This document shows, in pieces, positions 1-8,049 of a stretch of DNA of 15,979 nt. The notes beneath the pieces are model-generated. The model worked only from the letters and a program-made list of their open reading frames with translations. It was not told the DNA's origin and made no database searches. A program made the translations under genes and the position numbers. The first letter of the stretch is position 1, and every line of letters begins with the position of its first letter. Source of the DNA: Cellvibrionales bacterium UBA5860 (GTDB lineage: Bacteria > Pseudomonadota > Gammaproteobacteria > Pseudomonadales > Porticoccaceae); the NCBI GenBank assembly GCA_002431545.1, contig DJFY01000126.1, positions 52,938 to 68,916 of the forward strand. Reading direction: 5' to 3'.

Positions 1-50
1 CGTAATGGACCTCCTCCCGTAAAGGACTTCCCGCGAGCAAGGGATTCGGC

Positions 51-2624
51 CTAGCTCGCCGAGAACACGATCCCATCGCCTTTCAGCGAAGCGCTGATAG
101 TCTGACCGGCGGCAAATTCACCCGCCAGCACTTGTTGGGCGAGGGGGTTTTCGATCAACTGCTGAATCGCACGTTTCAGAGGTCGGGCTCCATACACGGG
201 GTCAAAGCCCGCCTCGCAGATCTTGTCCATCGCCGCCTCATCCAGCACCAGTGTCAGGTCCCGGTCCGCCAGGCGTTTGCCCAGCAAGGCCAGCTGAATC
301 TCAGCAATACCGCGAATCTGCTCCCGCGCCAGCGGGTGGAAAACCACGACTTCATCGACGCGGTTGATAAACTCCGGTCGAAAATGTGTGCCGACAACCT
401 CCATCACCGCCGCTTTCATGGCCTGGTAATTTTCCTCGCCCGCCAGATTCTGGATTACGTCGGAACCGAGGTTGGAGGTCATCACCACCACCGTATTGCG
501 AAAATCCACAGTGCGCCCGTGGCCGTCGGTAAGGCGGCCGTCGTCCAACACCTGCAAAAGGATATTGAAGACATCTGGATGGGCCTTTTCCACTTCGTCC
601 AATAATAGTACCGAATAGGGTCGACGCCTGACGGCTTCCGTGAGGTAACCGCCCTCTTCGTAACCCACGTAACCAGGGGGGGCGCCCACCAGGCGCGCCA
701 CCGAGTGCTTCTCCATAAACTCGGACATATCGATACGCACCATCGCCTCTTCGCTGTCGAAGAGAAAACTCGCCAACGCTTTGCAAAGCTCGGTCTTGCC
801 AACGCCGGTAGGGCCAAGAAAGAGAAAGGATCCGTTGGGTTTGCCAGGGTCCGAGAGCCCAGCGCGCGAACGCCGCACCGCGTTGGATACCGCGATCACC
901 GCCTCTTCCTGGCCGATGACTCGATCGTGCAGGGCGGCTTCCATGCGCAGGAGTTTGTCCCGTTCGCCCTCAAGCATTTTCGAGACCGGGATGCCGGTCC
1001 ATTTCGAGACCACCTCGGCGATCTCCTCGTCGGTGACTTTGTTACGCAGGAGCTGTTTTTCCGTGGCTTCCGCTTCGTCCGCCGCGGTCAGGCTGGCTTC
1101 GAGTTGCGGGATGACCCCGTACTGCAGTTCCGACATTTTTTCCAGGTCACCGGCCCGCCGTGCTGCCTCCAGGTCAATGCGCGCCTGTTCGAGATCGCTT
1201 TTGGTTTGTGCCGAACCCTGGAGGGCAACTTTTTCCGCCTTCCAGACTTCTTCCAGATCAGCATAAGCGCGCTCGACTTCGTCGATGTCCTGCTGAATCT
1301 TTTCCAGACGCTTGCGCGAAGCCGCGTCTTCATCCTTCTTAACGGCTTCGCGCTCTATTTTCAGCTGAATCAGCCGCCGCTCGAGTTTGTCCATTTCCTC
1401 CGGCTTGGAGTCGATCTCCATACGGATTCTGCTGGCGGCCTCGTCGATCAGATCAATCGCCTTATCGGGCAATTGCCGGTCTGTAATGTAGCGCTGTGAC
1501 AGACGCGCCGCCGCAATAATCGCCGAATCGGTAATATCGACTCCGTGGTGCACTTCGTAGCGCTCTTTCAGCCCACGCAGAATGGCAATGGTGTCTTCCT
1601 CGGAAGGCTCCTCCACCAGAACCTTTTGAAAGCGGCGCTCCAGGGCCGCGTCCTTCTCGATGTACTGACGGTACTCGTTGAGCGTAGTCGCGCCGACACA
1701 GTGCAGCTCGCCGCGCGCCAATGCGGGCTTGAGCATGTTGCCGGCATCCATGGCGCCCTCCGCCTTGCCAGCGCCGACCATGGTATGTAATTCATCGATA
1801 AACAGGATGATGCGACCCTCCTGCTTGCTCAACTCGTTGAGCACGGCTTTCAGGCGTTCCTCGAACTCCCCGCGAAACTTGGCCCCGGCCAGGAGCGCGC
1901 CGAGATCGAGTGATAACACGCGCTTATCCTTCAGGCCCTCGGGCACTTCACCATTAATGATGCGCTGGGCCAGACCTTCAATAATCGCGGTTTTACCCAC
2001 ACCCGGCTCGCCGATGAGCACCGGGTTGTTTTTGGTTCGACGCTGCAAGACCTGAACAGTGCGGCGAATTTCGTCGTCGCGGCCAATAACCGGATCGAGC
2101 TTGCCCTGCTCGGCCCGCTCGGTCAGATCGATCGTATACTTGTCCAGCGCCTGTCTGTTGCCTTCCGCCTCGGGGTCGCTCACGGTTTCCCCGCCGCGTA
2201 CCTGCTTGATCACCGCCTCCACCTGGCCTTTTTCACCAGCGCTTCTCAGCGCCTTGCCGAGATCGCCGCTGTCGTCGAATGCAGCCAGCAGCACTGCCTC
2301 GCTGGCGATGAACTGATCCCCCTGCTGTTGCGCTGTTTTATCGGCCAGGTTCAGTAGCCGCGAAAAAGCCTGGGAAATACCGATATCACCGGTCGGGGAC
2401 GTCAGTTTCGGCAGGGTGTCGAGCTGACTTTCCAACTGACGGCGCAACCCGGCAACATCTATGCCCGCCTGGGCCAATATCGGTTTGACACTGCCACCTT
2501 GTTGGTCGATTAGCGCAACCAGGATGTGGACGGGTTCGATGGCGGCATGGTCGCGCCCCACTGCCAGAGACTGGGCATCGGCCAGCGCATTCTGTAGCTG
2601 ATTGGTCAGACGGTCTTGTCGCAT
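51..2624 (-). CDS. clpB: ATP-dependent disaggregase ClpB
   Basis: Hsp100/ClpB disaggregase, a cytoplasmic AAA+ hexamer that works with DnaK to pull polypeptides out of aggregates. The protein is 857 residues, the same length as E. coli ClpB. Seen in order: N-terminal Clp_N domain (about 1-145); AAA1 with Walker A GEPGVGKT at 205-212 and Walker B RIILFIDE near 271-278; a charged coiled-coil M domain at about 405-525; AAA2 with Walker A GPTGVGKT at 604-611; and a C-terminal D2-small domain. The M domain distinguishes ClpB from ClpA and ClpC. The ATG follows GGGGTGGA at a short spacing. It lies 133 bp after the NIF3-like gene, behind a sigma-32-like promoter, so it probably has its own heat-shock transcript. 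Codon 148 is GTG preceded by GGGGA, close to where E. coli ClpB has an internal start. The family call is secure. Confidence 0.97.
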   Translation of the reverse strand: MRQDRLTNQLQNALADAQSLAVGRDHAAIEPVHILVALIDQQGGSVKPILAQAGIDVAGLRRQLESQLDTLPKLTSPTGDIGISQAFSRLLNLADKTAQQQGDQFIASEAVLLAAFDDSGDLGKALRSAGEKGQVEAVIKQVRGGETVSDPEAEGNRQALDKYTIDLTERAEQGKLDPVIGRDDEIRRTVQVLQRRTKNNPVLIGEPGVGKTAIIEGLAQRIINGEVPEGLKDKRVLSLDLGALLAGAKFRGEFEERLKAVLNELSKQEGRIILFIDELHTMVGAGKAEGAMDAGNMLKPALARGELHCVGATTLNEYRQYIEKDAALERRFQKVLVEEPSEEDTIAILRGLKERYEVHHGVDITDSAIIAAARLSQRYITDRQLPDKAIDLIDEAASRIRMEIDSKPEEMDKLERRLIQLKIEREAVKKDEDAASRKRLEKIQQDIDEVERAYADLEEVWKAEKVALQGSAQTKSDLEQARIDLEAARRAGDLEKMSELQYGVIPQLEASLTAADEAEATEKQLLRNKVTDEEIAEVVSKWTGIPVSKMLEGERDKLLRMEAALHDRVIGQEEAVIAVSNAVRRSRAGLSDPGKPNGSFLFLGPTGVGKTELCKALASFLFDSEEAMVRIDMSEFMEKHSVARLVGAPPGYVGYEEGGYLTEAVRRRPYSVLLLDEVEKAHPDVFNILLQVLDDGRLTDGHGRTVDFRNTVVVMTSNLGSDVIQNLAGEENYQAMKAAVMEVVGTHFRPEFINRVDEVVVFHPLAREQIRGIAEIQLALLGKRLADRDLTLVLDEAAMDKICEAGFDPVYGARPLKRAIQQLIENPLAQQVLAGEFAAGQTISASLKGDGIVFSAS

Positions 2625-2657
2625 TAATCCACCCCAATGAGTCCAAACTACTTAACA

Positions 2658-2685
2658 ATGTGGGGATAAAAGCCGCTTTTACAAT
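2658..2685 (-). promoter_or_regulatory. Candidate sigma-32 (heat-shock) promoter of clpB
   Basis: Read on the minus strand, ATTGTAA (2679-2685) is followed after 13 bp by CCCCACAT (2658-2665). The E. coli sigma-32 consensus is about CTTGAAA, 13-15 bp, CCCCATNT, so 5 of 7 and 7 of 8 positions fit, with allowed spacing. The expected start point is about 25 nt upstream of the clpB ATG, leaving a short leader with the Shine-Dalgarno sequence. clpB is a classical sigma-32 gene, which supports the reading. There is no experimental evidence. Confidence 0.5.
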
Positions 2686-2757
2686 TCTGCGAAAGGAATT
2701 ATTTGCGCCAGATCAAGACCAAAAACCTTTTCTATGAATGGAGTTTTCAGGGCGTTT

Positions 2758-3072
2758 TCAGGAAAAACTTTCGATTCGAATCACTTGAAACGCGGGTTCT
2801 TCGTAAGGATGCGCAGCCCGAAGGGCTTTTATCACGCTGTCGATGACAGAAGCTTCACAGATCATTTCGACCTTGTATTCGAGCACTTTCTCGAGCTGCC
2901 CAGGAACCCCGAGAAAAGGATTGCTGTCGTCGAGGGGGCGAAACTGGCCCTGGCCCGCATTCTGCCAACAGCACTGATCGTAATTGCCGATACGACCCGC
3001 ACCGGCTTCAAATACCGCCTGCTTAACAGATTCCAGGTGGCTTTCCGGCACATAAAAATCAAGTTTAAACAC
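2758..3072 (-). CDS. Stand-alone NIF3/YqfO C-terminal-domain protein
   Basis: A 104-residue protein resembling the insert or C-terminal domain of NIF3/YqfO proteins, a CutA-like alpha/beta fold. Recognisable features are the opening FKLDFYVPESHLESVKQAVFEAG, with the glycine-rich AGRIGNYDQC stretch after it, a central QFRPLDDSNPFLG segment, and the ending AHPYEEPAFQV typical of the family. The full-length NIF3 metal-binding domains are absent, so this is the separately encoded form seen in many gammaproteobacteria. Its biochemical role is unknown. Translation appears to start at GTG (3070-3072), with only a weak ribosome-binding site. It begins 26 bp after the cnoX stop, so it is probably co-transcribed with cnoX and possibly purL. 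No signal peptide or membrane segment is visible. Confidence 0.85.
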   Translation of the reverse strand: MFKLDFYVPESHLESVKQAVFEAGAGRIGNYDQCCWQNAGQGQFRPLDDSNPFLGVPGQLEKVLEYKVEMICEASVIDSVIKALRAAHPYEEPAFQVIRIESFS

Positions 3073-3098
3073 GGACTTTTATCTGGCGCGAACCAGAC

Positions 3099-3953
3099 TC
3101 AATACAACAGACTGAAATATTTTTTCTGGTACTGCACAGCAAGCGCATCACCCTTGCCGAGAGCCGCCAAAACATCCAGAAAAGCCTTTTTAGCCTGGCC
3201 GCCCTTGTAGTCGATATCCTCTTTGAGAATACTTAGCAGCAGCTCCAGCGCCTCCTTGAAGTGGTTGTTCTGGCTGAACTGCACCGCCAATTCGAAGGCC
3301 AGTTCGAGATTGTCGGGATCAGCGTTCAATTGCTCTTCCAGCTGCTGAATTTCCGGCGATTTACCCGCCTCTTTTTTCAGCTCGAGCTGCGCCAGCAGTT
3401 GATCGTATTCGGGCGTTCTGTCGGCCAGCGGCACCGCGTCCATTATGGTCTGGGACTCGTCGCAACGATTCAGTTGCATCAAGGTATAGGCGAGCGAAAG
3501 CGCTATGTCGTAACGGTGGCCGGACTCGCTATAGGCAGGCCTCAATAACTCCAGCGCGGCAGAAAAATCACCACTCGCCAGTTTCTCCTGGGCCTGGGCG
3601 ATAGCCGCGTCCCAGGGTTTGGGCAGGTGCGCATCCAACTTGGCGCGAATCTCCGTTTCCGGCTGCGCACCCTGGAAGGCGTCCACCGGTTGGCCGTCTT
3701 TCATGAACACCACGGTGGGCAAACTGCGCACGCCAAACTGCCCGGCGATGCCAGCCTGCTCATCGGCGTTAAGCTTGGCCAGTAGAAACTGGCCGCGATA
3801 TTCCTCCGCCAGCTTTTCGAGTATCGGCATCAGGGCCTTACAGGGCGCGCACCAGTCGGCCCAGAAATCCACCAACACCAGCCGCCTGGAGGATTCTTCG
3901 ATGAGAACCTGCTGGGCATTTTGCTCGGTTACTTCGACAACGTGTTCGCTCAT
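3099..3953 (-). CDS. cnoX: Chaperedoxin CnoX (YbbN), thioredoxin-TPR protein
   Basis: CnoX/YbbN is a cytoplasmic thioredoxin-fold co-chaperone that in E. coli holds unfolding proteins during hypochlorous-acid stress and hands them to GroEL and DnaK. The 284 residues equal the E. coli length. Residues about 1-110 are a thioredoxin domain with the active-site motif WCAPCK (Cys35, Cys38) and the cis-Pro loop SLPT. The rest is helical and TPR-like, for example ELLRPAYSESGHRYDIALSL and AFELAVQFSQNNHFKEALEL. E. coli CnoX has lost the first active-site cysteine, whereas this protein keeps both, so it may also be a working thiol-disulfide oxidoreductase. It starts 30 bp after the purL stop and ends 26 bp before the NIF3-like gene. 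ClpB follows downstream, so three genes in a row bear on stress or unknown housekeeping functions. The ribosome-binding site is weak. Confidence 0.93.
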   Translation of the reverse strand: MSEHVVEVTEQNAQQVLIEESSRRLVLVDFWADWCAPCKALMPILEKLAEEYRGQFLLAKLNADEQAGIAGQFGVRSLPTVVFMKDGQPVDAFQGAQPETEIRAKLDAHLPKPWDAAIAQAQEKLASGDFSAALELLRPAYSESGHRYDIALSLAYTLMQLNRCDESQTIMDAVPLADRTPEYDQLLAQLELKKEAGKSPEIQQLEEQLNADPDNLELAFELAVQFSQNNHFKEALELLLSILKEDIDYKGGQAKKAFLDVLAALGKGDALAVQYQKKYFSLLY

Positions 3954-3983
3954 GGTCTGATTGCTCGCTATTGGTTCTCTGGA

Positions 3984-6900
3984 TCAGTCAATAAATACTC
4001 TGGCATTTCGAAACAGGCGCAGCCAGCCGCCGTCCTCCTGCCAATCGTCCGGCCGCCAGGAGTTGGTGACCGCACGAAACACCCTTTCGGGATGAGGCAT
4101 CATAATGGTGACGCGACCATCCGGGGTGGTCAAACCGGCAATGCCCGCCGGCGAGCCGTTGGGGTTTGCCGGATAAGCTTCTGTCACCTTTAGATGAGTA
4201 TCGGCATACCGCAGTGCCACCAGGCCAGCCTGCTCAAGTTGCGTCAGGTGTGCTGCGTCGGCGAACTCGGCCCGGCCCTCGCCGTGCGCTACGGCGATTG
4301 GCAGGCAGGAGTCCACCATGCCTGTAAGCAAACGCGATGGCGAAGCTTCTATTCTAACCAGGGCCACGCGTGCCTCGAATTGCTCCGATGTATTGCGCAC
4401 GAAGCGGGGCCACAATTCGGCACCTGGAATCAGGGATTTCAGGCTCGACAGCATCTGGCATCCGTTGCAAACGCCGAGCGCGAACGTGTCATTCCGGTTA
4501 AAGAACGCGGTGAACATTTCGCGTGCCCGATCGTGATAAAGAATGGTCTTGGCCCAGCCCTGCCCCGCGCCCAGCACATCCCCGTAGGAAAAGCCGCCAC
4601 AGGCCGCAAGACCGACGAAATCAGCCAGGTCAGCATGACCGCCAATGATATCGCTCATATGGACATCGACCGCGGCAAAACCGGCGCGATCAAAGGCAGC
4701 GGCCATCTCGAGCTGGCCATTGACGCCCTGCTCGCGCAGAACCGCCACTGGAGGACGCGCACCGCGGGCGATATAAGGCGCGGCAATATCGTCATTCACA
4801 TCGTAGGCCAGGACAACACTCAGACCCGGATCATCCTGCGCAATGCGGTCGAACTCCTGACGCGCGCAGTCGGGGTTGTCGCGCAGTGCCTGCATGCGAT
4901 AGCTGGTCTCGGCCCAGATCTGTTGCAATGCGCTGCGCTCCATTTCGAAAACCGGCGCCCCGCCCATCCTGATGCGCACCGTGTCGTCTTCGTTAAGCGT
5001 CGCGATACTGTGAACCTGATCGCCCAGGCCTCGCTCGACAAAGTGCGCCAGTACAGCGTCCCGATTCGACTGTGTCACCTGCAGGACTGCGCCCAGTTCT
5101 TCGGCAAACAATAGGGCCTCGGGTGTGAGTGCATCGCGTGCGCTACCAACCGGCAGGTCGACATCGACCCCCACGCGCCCGGCAAAGCTCATCTCGACCA
5201 AAGTAGTGAACAAGCCGCCGTCGGAACGGTCGTGATAAGCCAGCAGCAAACCTTCTGCCAGGCAAGACCCTACGGCGTTGAAGAAACCAGCCAGACGGGA
5301 CGGATCGTCCACGTCCGGCACACCGGAGCCCATTTCACCGTAGACCTGAGCCAGGATAGAGCCCCCAAGGCGATATTTACCAGCACCGAGATCGACATAG
5401 AGCAACACGCTTGCACCCACATCGGCCGGCGTGCGCAGGCGTGGCGTGACCGCGCACCGCACATCGGGCACCGGCGCAAAAGCGGAGACAACCAACGACA
5501 GAGGCGCAGTCACCGCGCGCTCCCCCCCCTCCTCCTGCCACTGGGTCTTCATGGACATGGAATCCTTGCCCACGGGAATGGCGATACCGAGAGCGGGACA
5601 CAGGGACTCGCCCACTGCCTGCACGGTACGATAAAGTTTTTCGTCCTCGCCGGAATAACCGGCAGCACACATCCAGTTGGCCGATAGTTTGACATCGCCG
5701 ATGGCGCCGACCCCGGCCGCTGCAATGTTTGTAAGCGCCTCGGCGATGGCCATGCGCCCGGACGCCGGCGCATCGAGCAGCGCCAGCGGCGTCCGCTCGC
5801 CCATTGCCATGGCCTCGCCGGCATAACTGTCGTACGTCACAGTAGTCACAGCACAGTCAGCCACCGGCACCTGCCACGGGCCCACCATCTGATCCCGGCT
5901 CACCATGCCAGTAATCGAGCGATCGCCAATGGTAATCAGAAAACCCTTGGCGGCGACAGCGGGGTGTCGCAGTATGCGAGTCACCGCCTCGCCAATATCT
6001 GTCACCCGAACCTGTAAGGGCACGGGAGGAACGCGTCGGCTCACCACATCCCGGTGCATTTTCGGCGGCTTGCCAAACAGCACTGACATCGGCAGATCAA
6101 TGGGCTGGTTATCGTACTGCCGGTCGCTGAGTGTAAGCTGCAAGGCTTGTGTGGCCTCACCGACAACCGCGTAGGGACAGCGCTCGCGCCGGCAAACCTC
6201 CTCGAATGTAGCCAGTTGCTCTGGCGCCACGGCCAGCACGTAGCGCTCTTGAGCCTCATTGCACCAGATTTCCAGCGGCGACATGCCTGGCTCGGCATTG
6301 GGAACATCCCGTAGTTCAAAGCGGCCACCGCAACCACCGTCCTTGACCAGTTCGGGCAGGGCGTTGGACAGCCCACCGGCGCCGACATCGTGAATAAAGG
6401 CGATGGGATTATTCGCGCCCAACTGCCAGCAGGTATCGATCACCTCCTGACAGCGCCGCTGAATCTCCGGGTTTTGTCGCTGCACGGAGGCGAAATCGAG
6501 GCTTTCGCTACTGTCGCCGGAAGCCATGGAAGACGCGGCGCCGCCACCCAGACCGATCAACATGGCGGGGCCACCCAGGACAATTAGTCGATGTCCTGGA
6601 GCGAAGGGGGCTTTTTCAACGTGTTCTTCGCGGATATTGCCATAGCCGCCGGCAAGCATGATCGGTTTATGGTAGCCGCGGCGCTCACCGGCGAAGTCCA
6701 TTTCGAAGGTGCGAAAATAGCCACACAAGTTGGGACGACCGAACTCGTTATTAAAGGCAGCACCTCCGATCGGCCCCTCGAGCATAATGTCGAGCGCCGA
6801 GACAATCCGGTCGGGCTTGCCGTAGTTATCTTCCCAGGGTTGCACAAAATCCGGAATACGCAGGTTGGATACCGTGAACCCGGTGAGACCCGCCTTGGGT

Positions 6901-7880
6901 TTGGAACCCTTGCCCACAGCGCCCTCATCCCGAATTTCCCCCCCGGATCCGGTACCGGCGCCAGGAAAGGGTGCGATGGCGGTCGGGTGGTTATGCGTCT
7001 CCACCTTGAGCAACAGGTGTACAGCTTCCTCGTGCTTTCGATAAACTCTGTCGCCGGCATCGGCAAAAAACCGGCCCGCGCGGTGCCCCGAAATTACGGC
7101 GGCGTTATCGGCGTAGGCGGACAATACGCCCCGACTCGAGCGGTCACGCGTATTTTTGATCATGTCAAACAGCGAGCGCGGCTGGTCTTCGCCGTCTATT
7201 GTCCAGGAGGCGTTAAATATCTTGTGTCGGCAATGTTCGGAGTTGGCCTGGGCGAACATCATCAGTTCGATATCCGTCGGGTTGCGTCTCAGCGACGCAA
7301 AGCTCTGCAGCAGGTAGTCGATTTCGTCTTCCGCCAACGCCAGGCCCAGTTGGCCGTTCGCCTCCACGAGCGCGTCCCGCCCCCCACCCAGGACATCGAC
7401 ATGACACAGTGCCTTGGGGCTGAACGTTTCAAACAAGCTGTGGGCGGCGGCGATATCGTCTAACACGACCTGGGTCATGCGGTCGTGCAGTAACGGTGCC
7501 AGCAGGGCACGGGCGGCGGCGTCGAGGGGCCGATTCGAGGTGATGCGATATATTTCGCCGCGTTCGATACGTCGCACTGGGGTCAAACCGACGTTGTGCG
7601 CAATATCAGTTGCCTTGCTGGACCAGGGCGAGATCGTGCCCGGCCGCGGCACCACCAGCAGGGTGTAGCCACTGCCATCGGGCGCCCTATCGACAGGGCC
7701 ATAGTGCAGGATACTCTCGAGCACGCCCTGCTCCGCGTCGTCGAGCGCCCGTTCCAGGTCGACGAAGTGAATATACTCGCCGCGGATGCTGCTAACTTCC
7801 GGCAGCACTCCCCTGATCTGATCGATTAACTTTTCTGCGCGAAACGATGAAAGAGAGGGAGTGCCACGGAGGCTCAGCAT
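3984..7880 (-). CDS. purL: Phosphoribosylformylglycinamidine synthase PurL (large form)
   Basis: Large-form FGAM synthase, step four of purine synthesis: FGAR + glutamine + ATP gives FGAM + glutamate. I start it at the ATG at 7878-7880 (MLSLRGTPSLSSF), because this matches the usual PurL N-terminus. The reading frame is open 22 codons further upstream, but that stretch has no family resemblance and overlaps the likely promoter. This gives 1298 residues, against 1295 in E. coli. Visible parts are the N-terminal PurS-like and linker regions, the duplicated synthetase domain (ANSEHCRHKIFNA; KVETHNHPTAIAPFPGAGTGSGG; PVGKDSMSMKTQW), and a C-terminal class I glutaminase with GVCNGCQ (nucleophile near Cys1138) and MPHPER (His and Glu near 1263 and 1265). 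It diverges from mltF, as in E. coli, and cnoX follows 30 bp downstream. Confidence 0.97.
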   Translation of the reverse strand: MLSLRGTPSLSSFRAEKLIDQIRGVLPEVSSIRGEYIHFVDLERALDDAEQGVLESILHYGPVDRAPDGSGYTLLVVPRPGTISPWSSKATDIAHNVGLTPVRRIERGEIYRITSNRPLDAAARALLAPLLHDRMTQVVLDDIAAAHSLFETFSPKALCHVDVLGGGRDALVEANGQLGLALAEDEIDYLLQSFASLRRNPTDIELMMFAQANSEHCRHKIFNASWTIDGEDQPRSLFDMIKNTRDRSSRGVLSAYADNAAVISGHRAGRFFADAGDRVYRKHEEAVHLLLKVETHNHPTAIAPFPGAGTGSGGEIRDEGAVGKGSKPKAGLTGFTVSNLRIPDFVQPWEDNYGKPDRIVSALDIMLEGPIGGAAFNNEFGRPNLCGYFRTFEMDFAGERRGYHKPIMLAGGYGNIREEHVEKAPFAPGHRLIVLGGPAMLIGLGGGAASSMASGDSSESLDFASVQRQNPEIQRRCQEVIDTCWQLGANNPIAFIHDVGAGGLSNALPELVKDGGCGGRFELRDVPNAEPGMSPLEIWCNEAQERYVLAVAPEQLATFEEVCRRERCPYAVVGEATQALQLTLSDRQYDNQPIDLPMSVLFGKPPKMHRDVVSRRVPPVPLQVRVTDIGEAVTRILRHPAVAAKGFLITIGDRSITGMVSRDQMVGPWQVPVADCAVTTVTYDSYAGEAMAMGERTPLALLDAPASGRMAIAEALTNIAAAGVGAIGDVKLSANWMCAAGYSGEDEKLYRTVQAVGESLCPALGIAIPVGKDSMSMKTQWQEEGGERAVTAPLSLVVSAFAPVPDVRCAVTPRLRTPADVGASVLLYVDLGAGKYRLGGSILAQVYGEMGSGVPDVDDPSRLAGFFNAVGSCLAEGLLLAYHDRSDGGLFTTLVEMSFAGRVGVDVDLPVGSARDALTPEALLFAEELGAVLQVTQSNRDAVLAHFVERGLGDQVHSIATLNEDDTVRIRMGGAPVFEMERSALQQIWAETSYRMQALRDNPDCARQEFDRIAQDDPGLSVVLAYDVNDDIAAPYIARGARPPVAVLREQGVNGQLEMAAAFDRAGFAAVDVHMSDIIGGHADLADFVGLAACGGFSYGDVLGAGQGWAKTILYHDRAREMFTAFFNRNDTFALGVCNGCQMLSSLKSLIPGAELWPRFVRNTSEQFEARVALVRIEASPSRLLTGMVDSCLPIAVAHGEGRAEFADAAHLTQLEQAGLVALRYADTHLKVTEAYPANPNGSPAGIAGLTTPDGRVTIMMPHPERVFRAVTNSWRPDDWQEDGGWLRLFRNARVFID

Positions 7881-7924
7881 GCTAAATTCTCGAGATCTGT
7901 GGAAGTGAACGCCGGCCACATATT

Positions 7925-7937
7925 CTACTTGAAGTAG
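7925..7937. promoter_or_regulatory. 13-bp palindrome in the purL promoter region
   Basis: CTACTTGAAGTAG is a perfect inverted repeat with 6-bp arms around one base, 44 bp upstream of the purL ATG. On the minus strand its right arm runs into TAGAAT (7922-7927), which could be the purL -10 box. No good -35 box is visible at 17 bp. The sequence does not look like the E. coli PurR operator. It is a candidate binding site for an unidentified factor and could be chance. Confidence 0.3.
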
Positions 7938-7983
7938 CGCACACACCGCAGCCTAATTACTCTGGAACGCAGCCCGGAATCAG

Positions 7984-7989
7984 TACAAT
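7984..7989 (+). promoter_or_regulatory. Weak candidate -10 box for mltF
   Basis: TACAAT lies 60 bp upstream of the mltF start codon in the 169-bp purL/mltF divergent region. It fits 5 of 6 bases of the sigma-70 -10 consensus. The hexamer 17 bp upstream, TCTGGA, matches the -35 poorly, so the call is weak. The rest of this intergenic region shows no other clear signal for the plus strand. Confidence 0.25.
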
Positions 7990-8049
7990 AGACCCCCTTT
8001 ATCCGTCAGCGGCGAAGGCACTGCGCGAGTAGCAACCGATTCGGATGAC

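Noticed and set aside
132..1499. Plus-strand reading frames opposite clpB
   Set aside because: They overlap the fully conserved ClpB coding sequence and show no family motifs.
4194..7463. Long plus-strand reading frames opposite purL (for example 4194-5114 and 6591-7463)
   Set aside because: These are shadows of purL in GC-rich DNA. They lack recognisable domains, and the purL frame is complete on the other strand.
7881..7946. 22 extra codons at the PurL N-terminus
   Set aside because: The frame is open, but the residues do not resemble PurL. The family N-terminus begins at MLSLRG, and the extension would cover the probable promoter.
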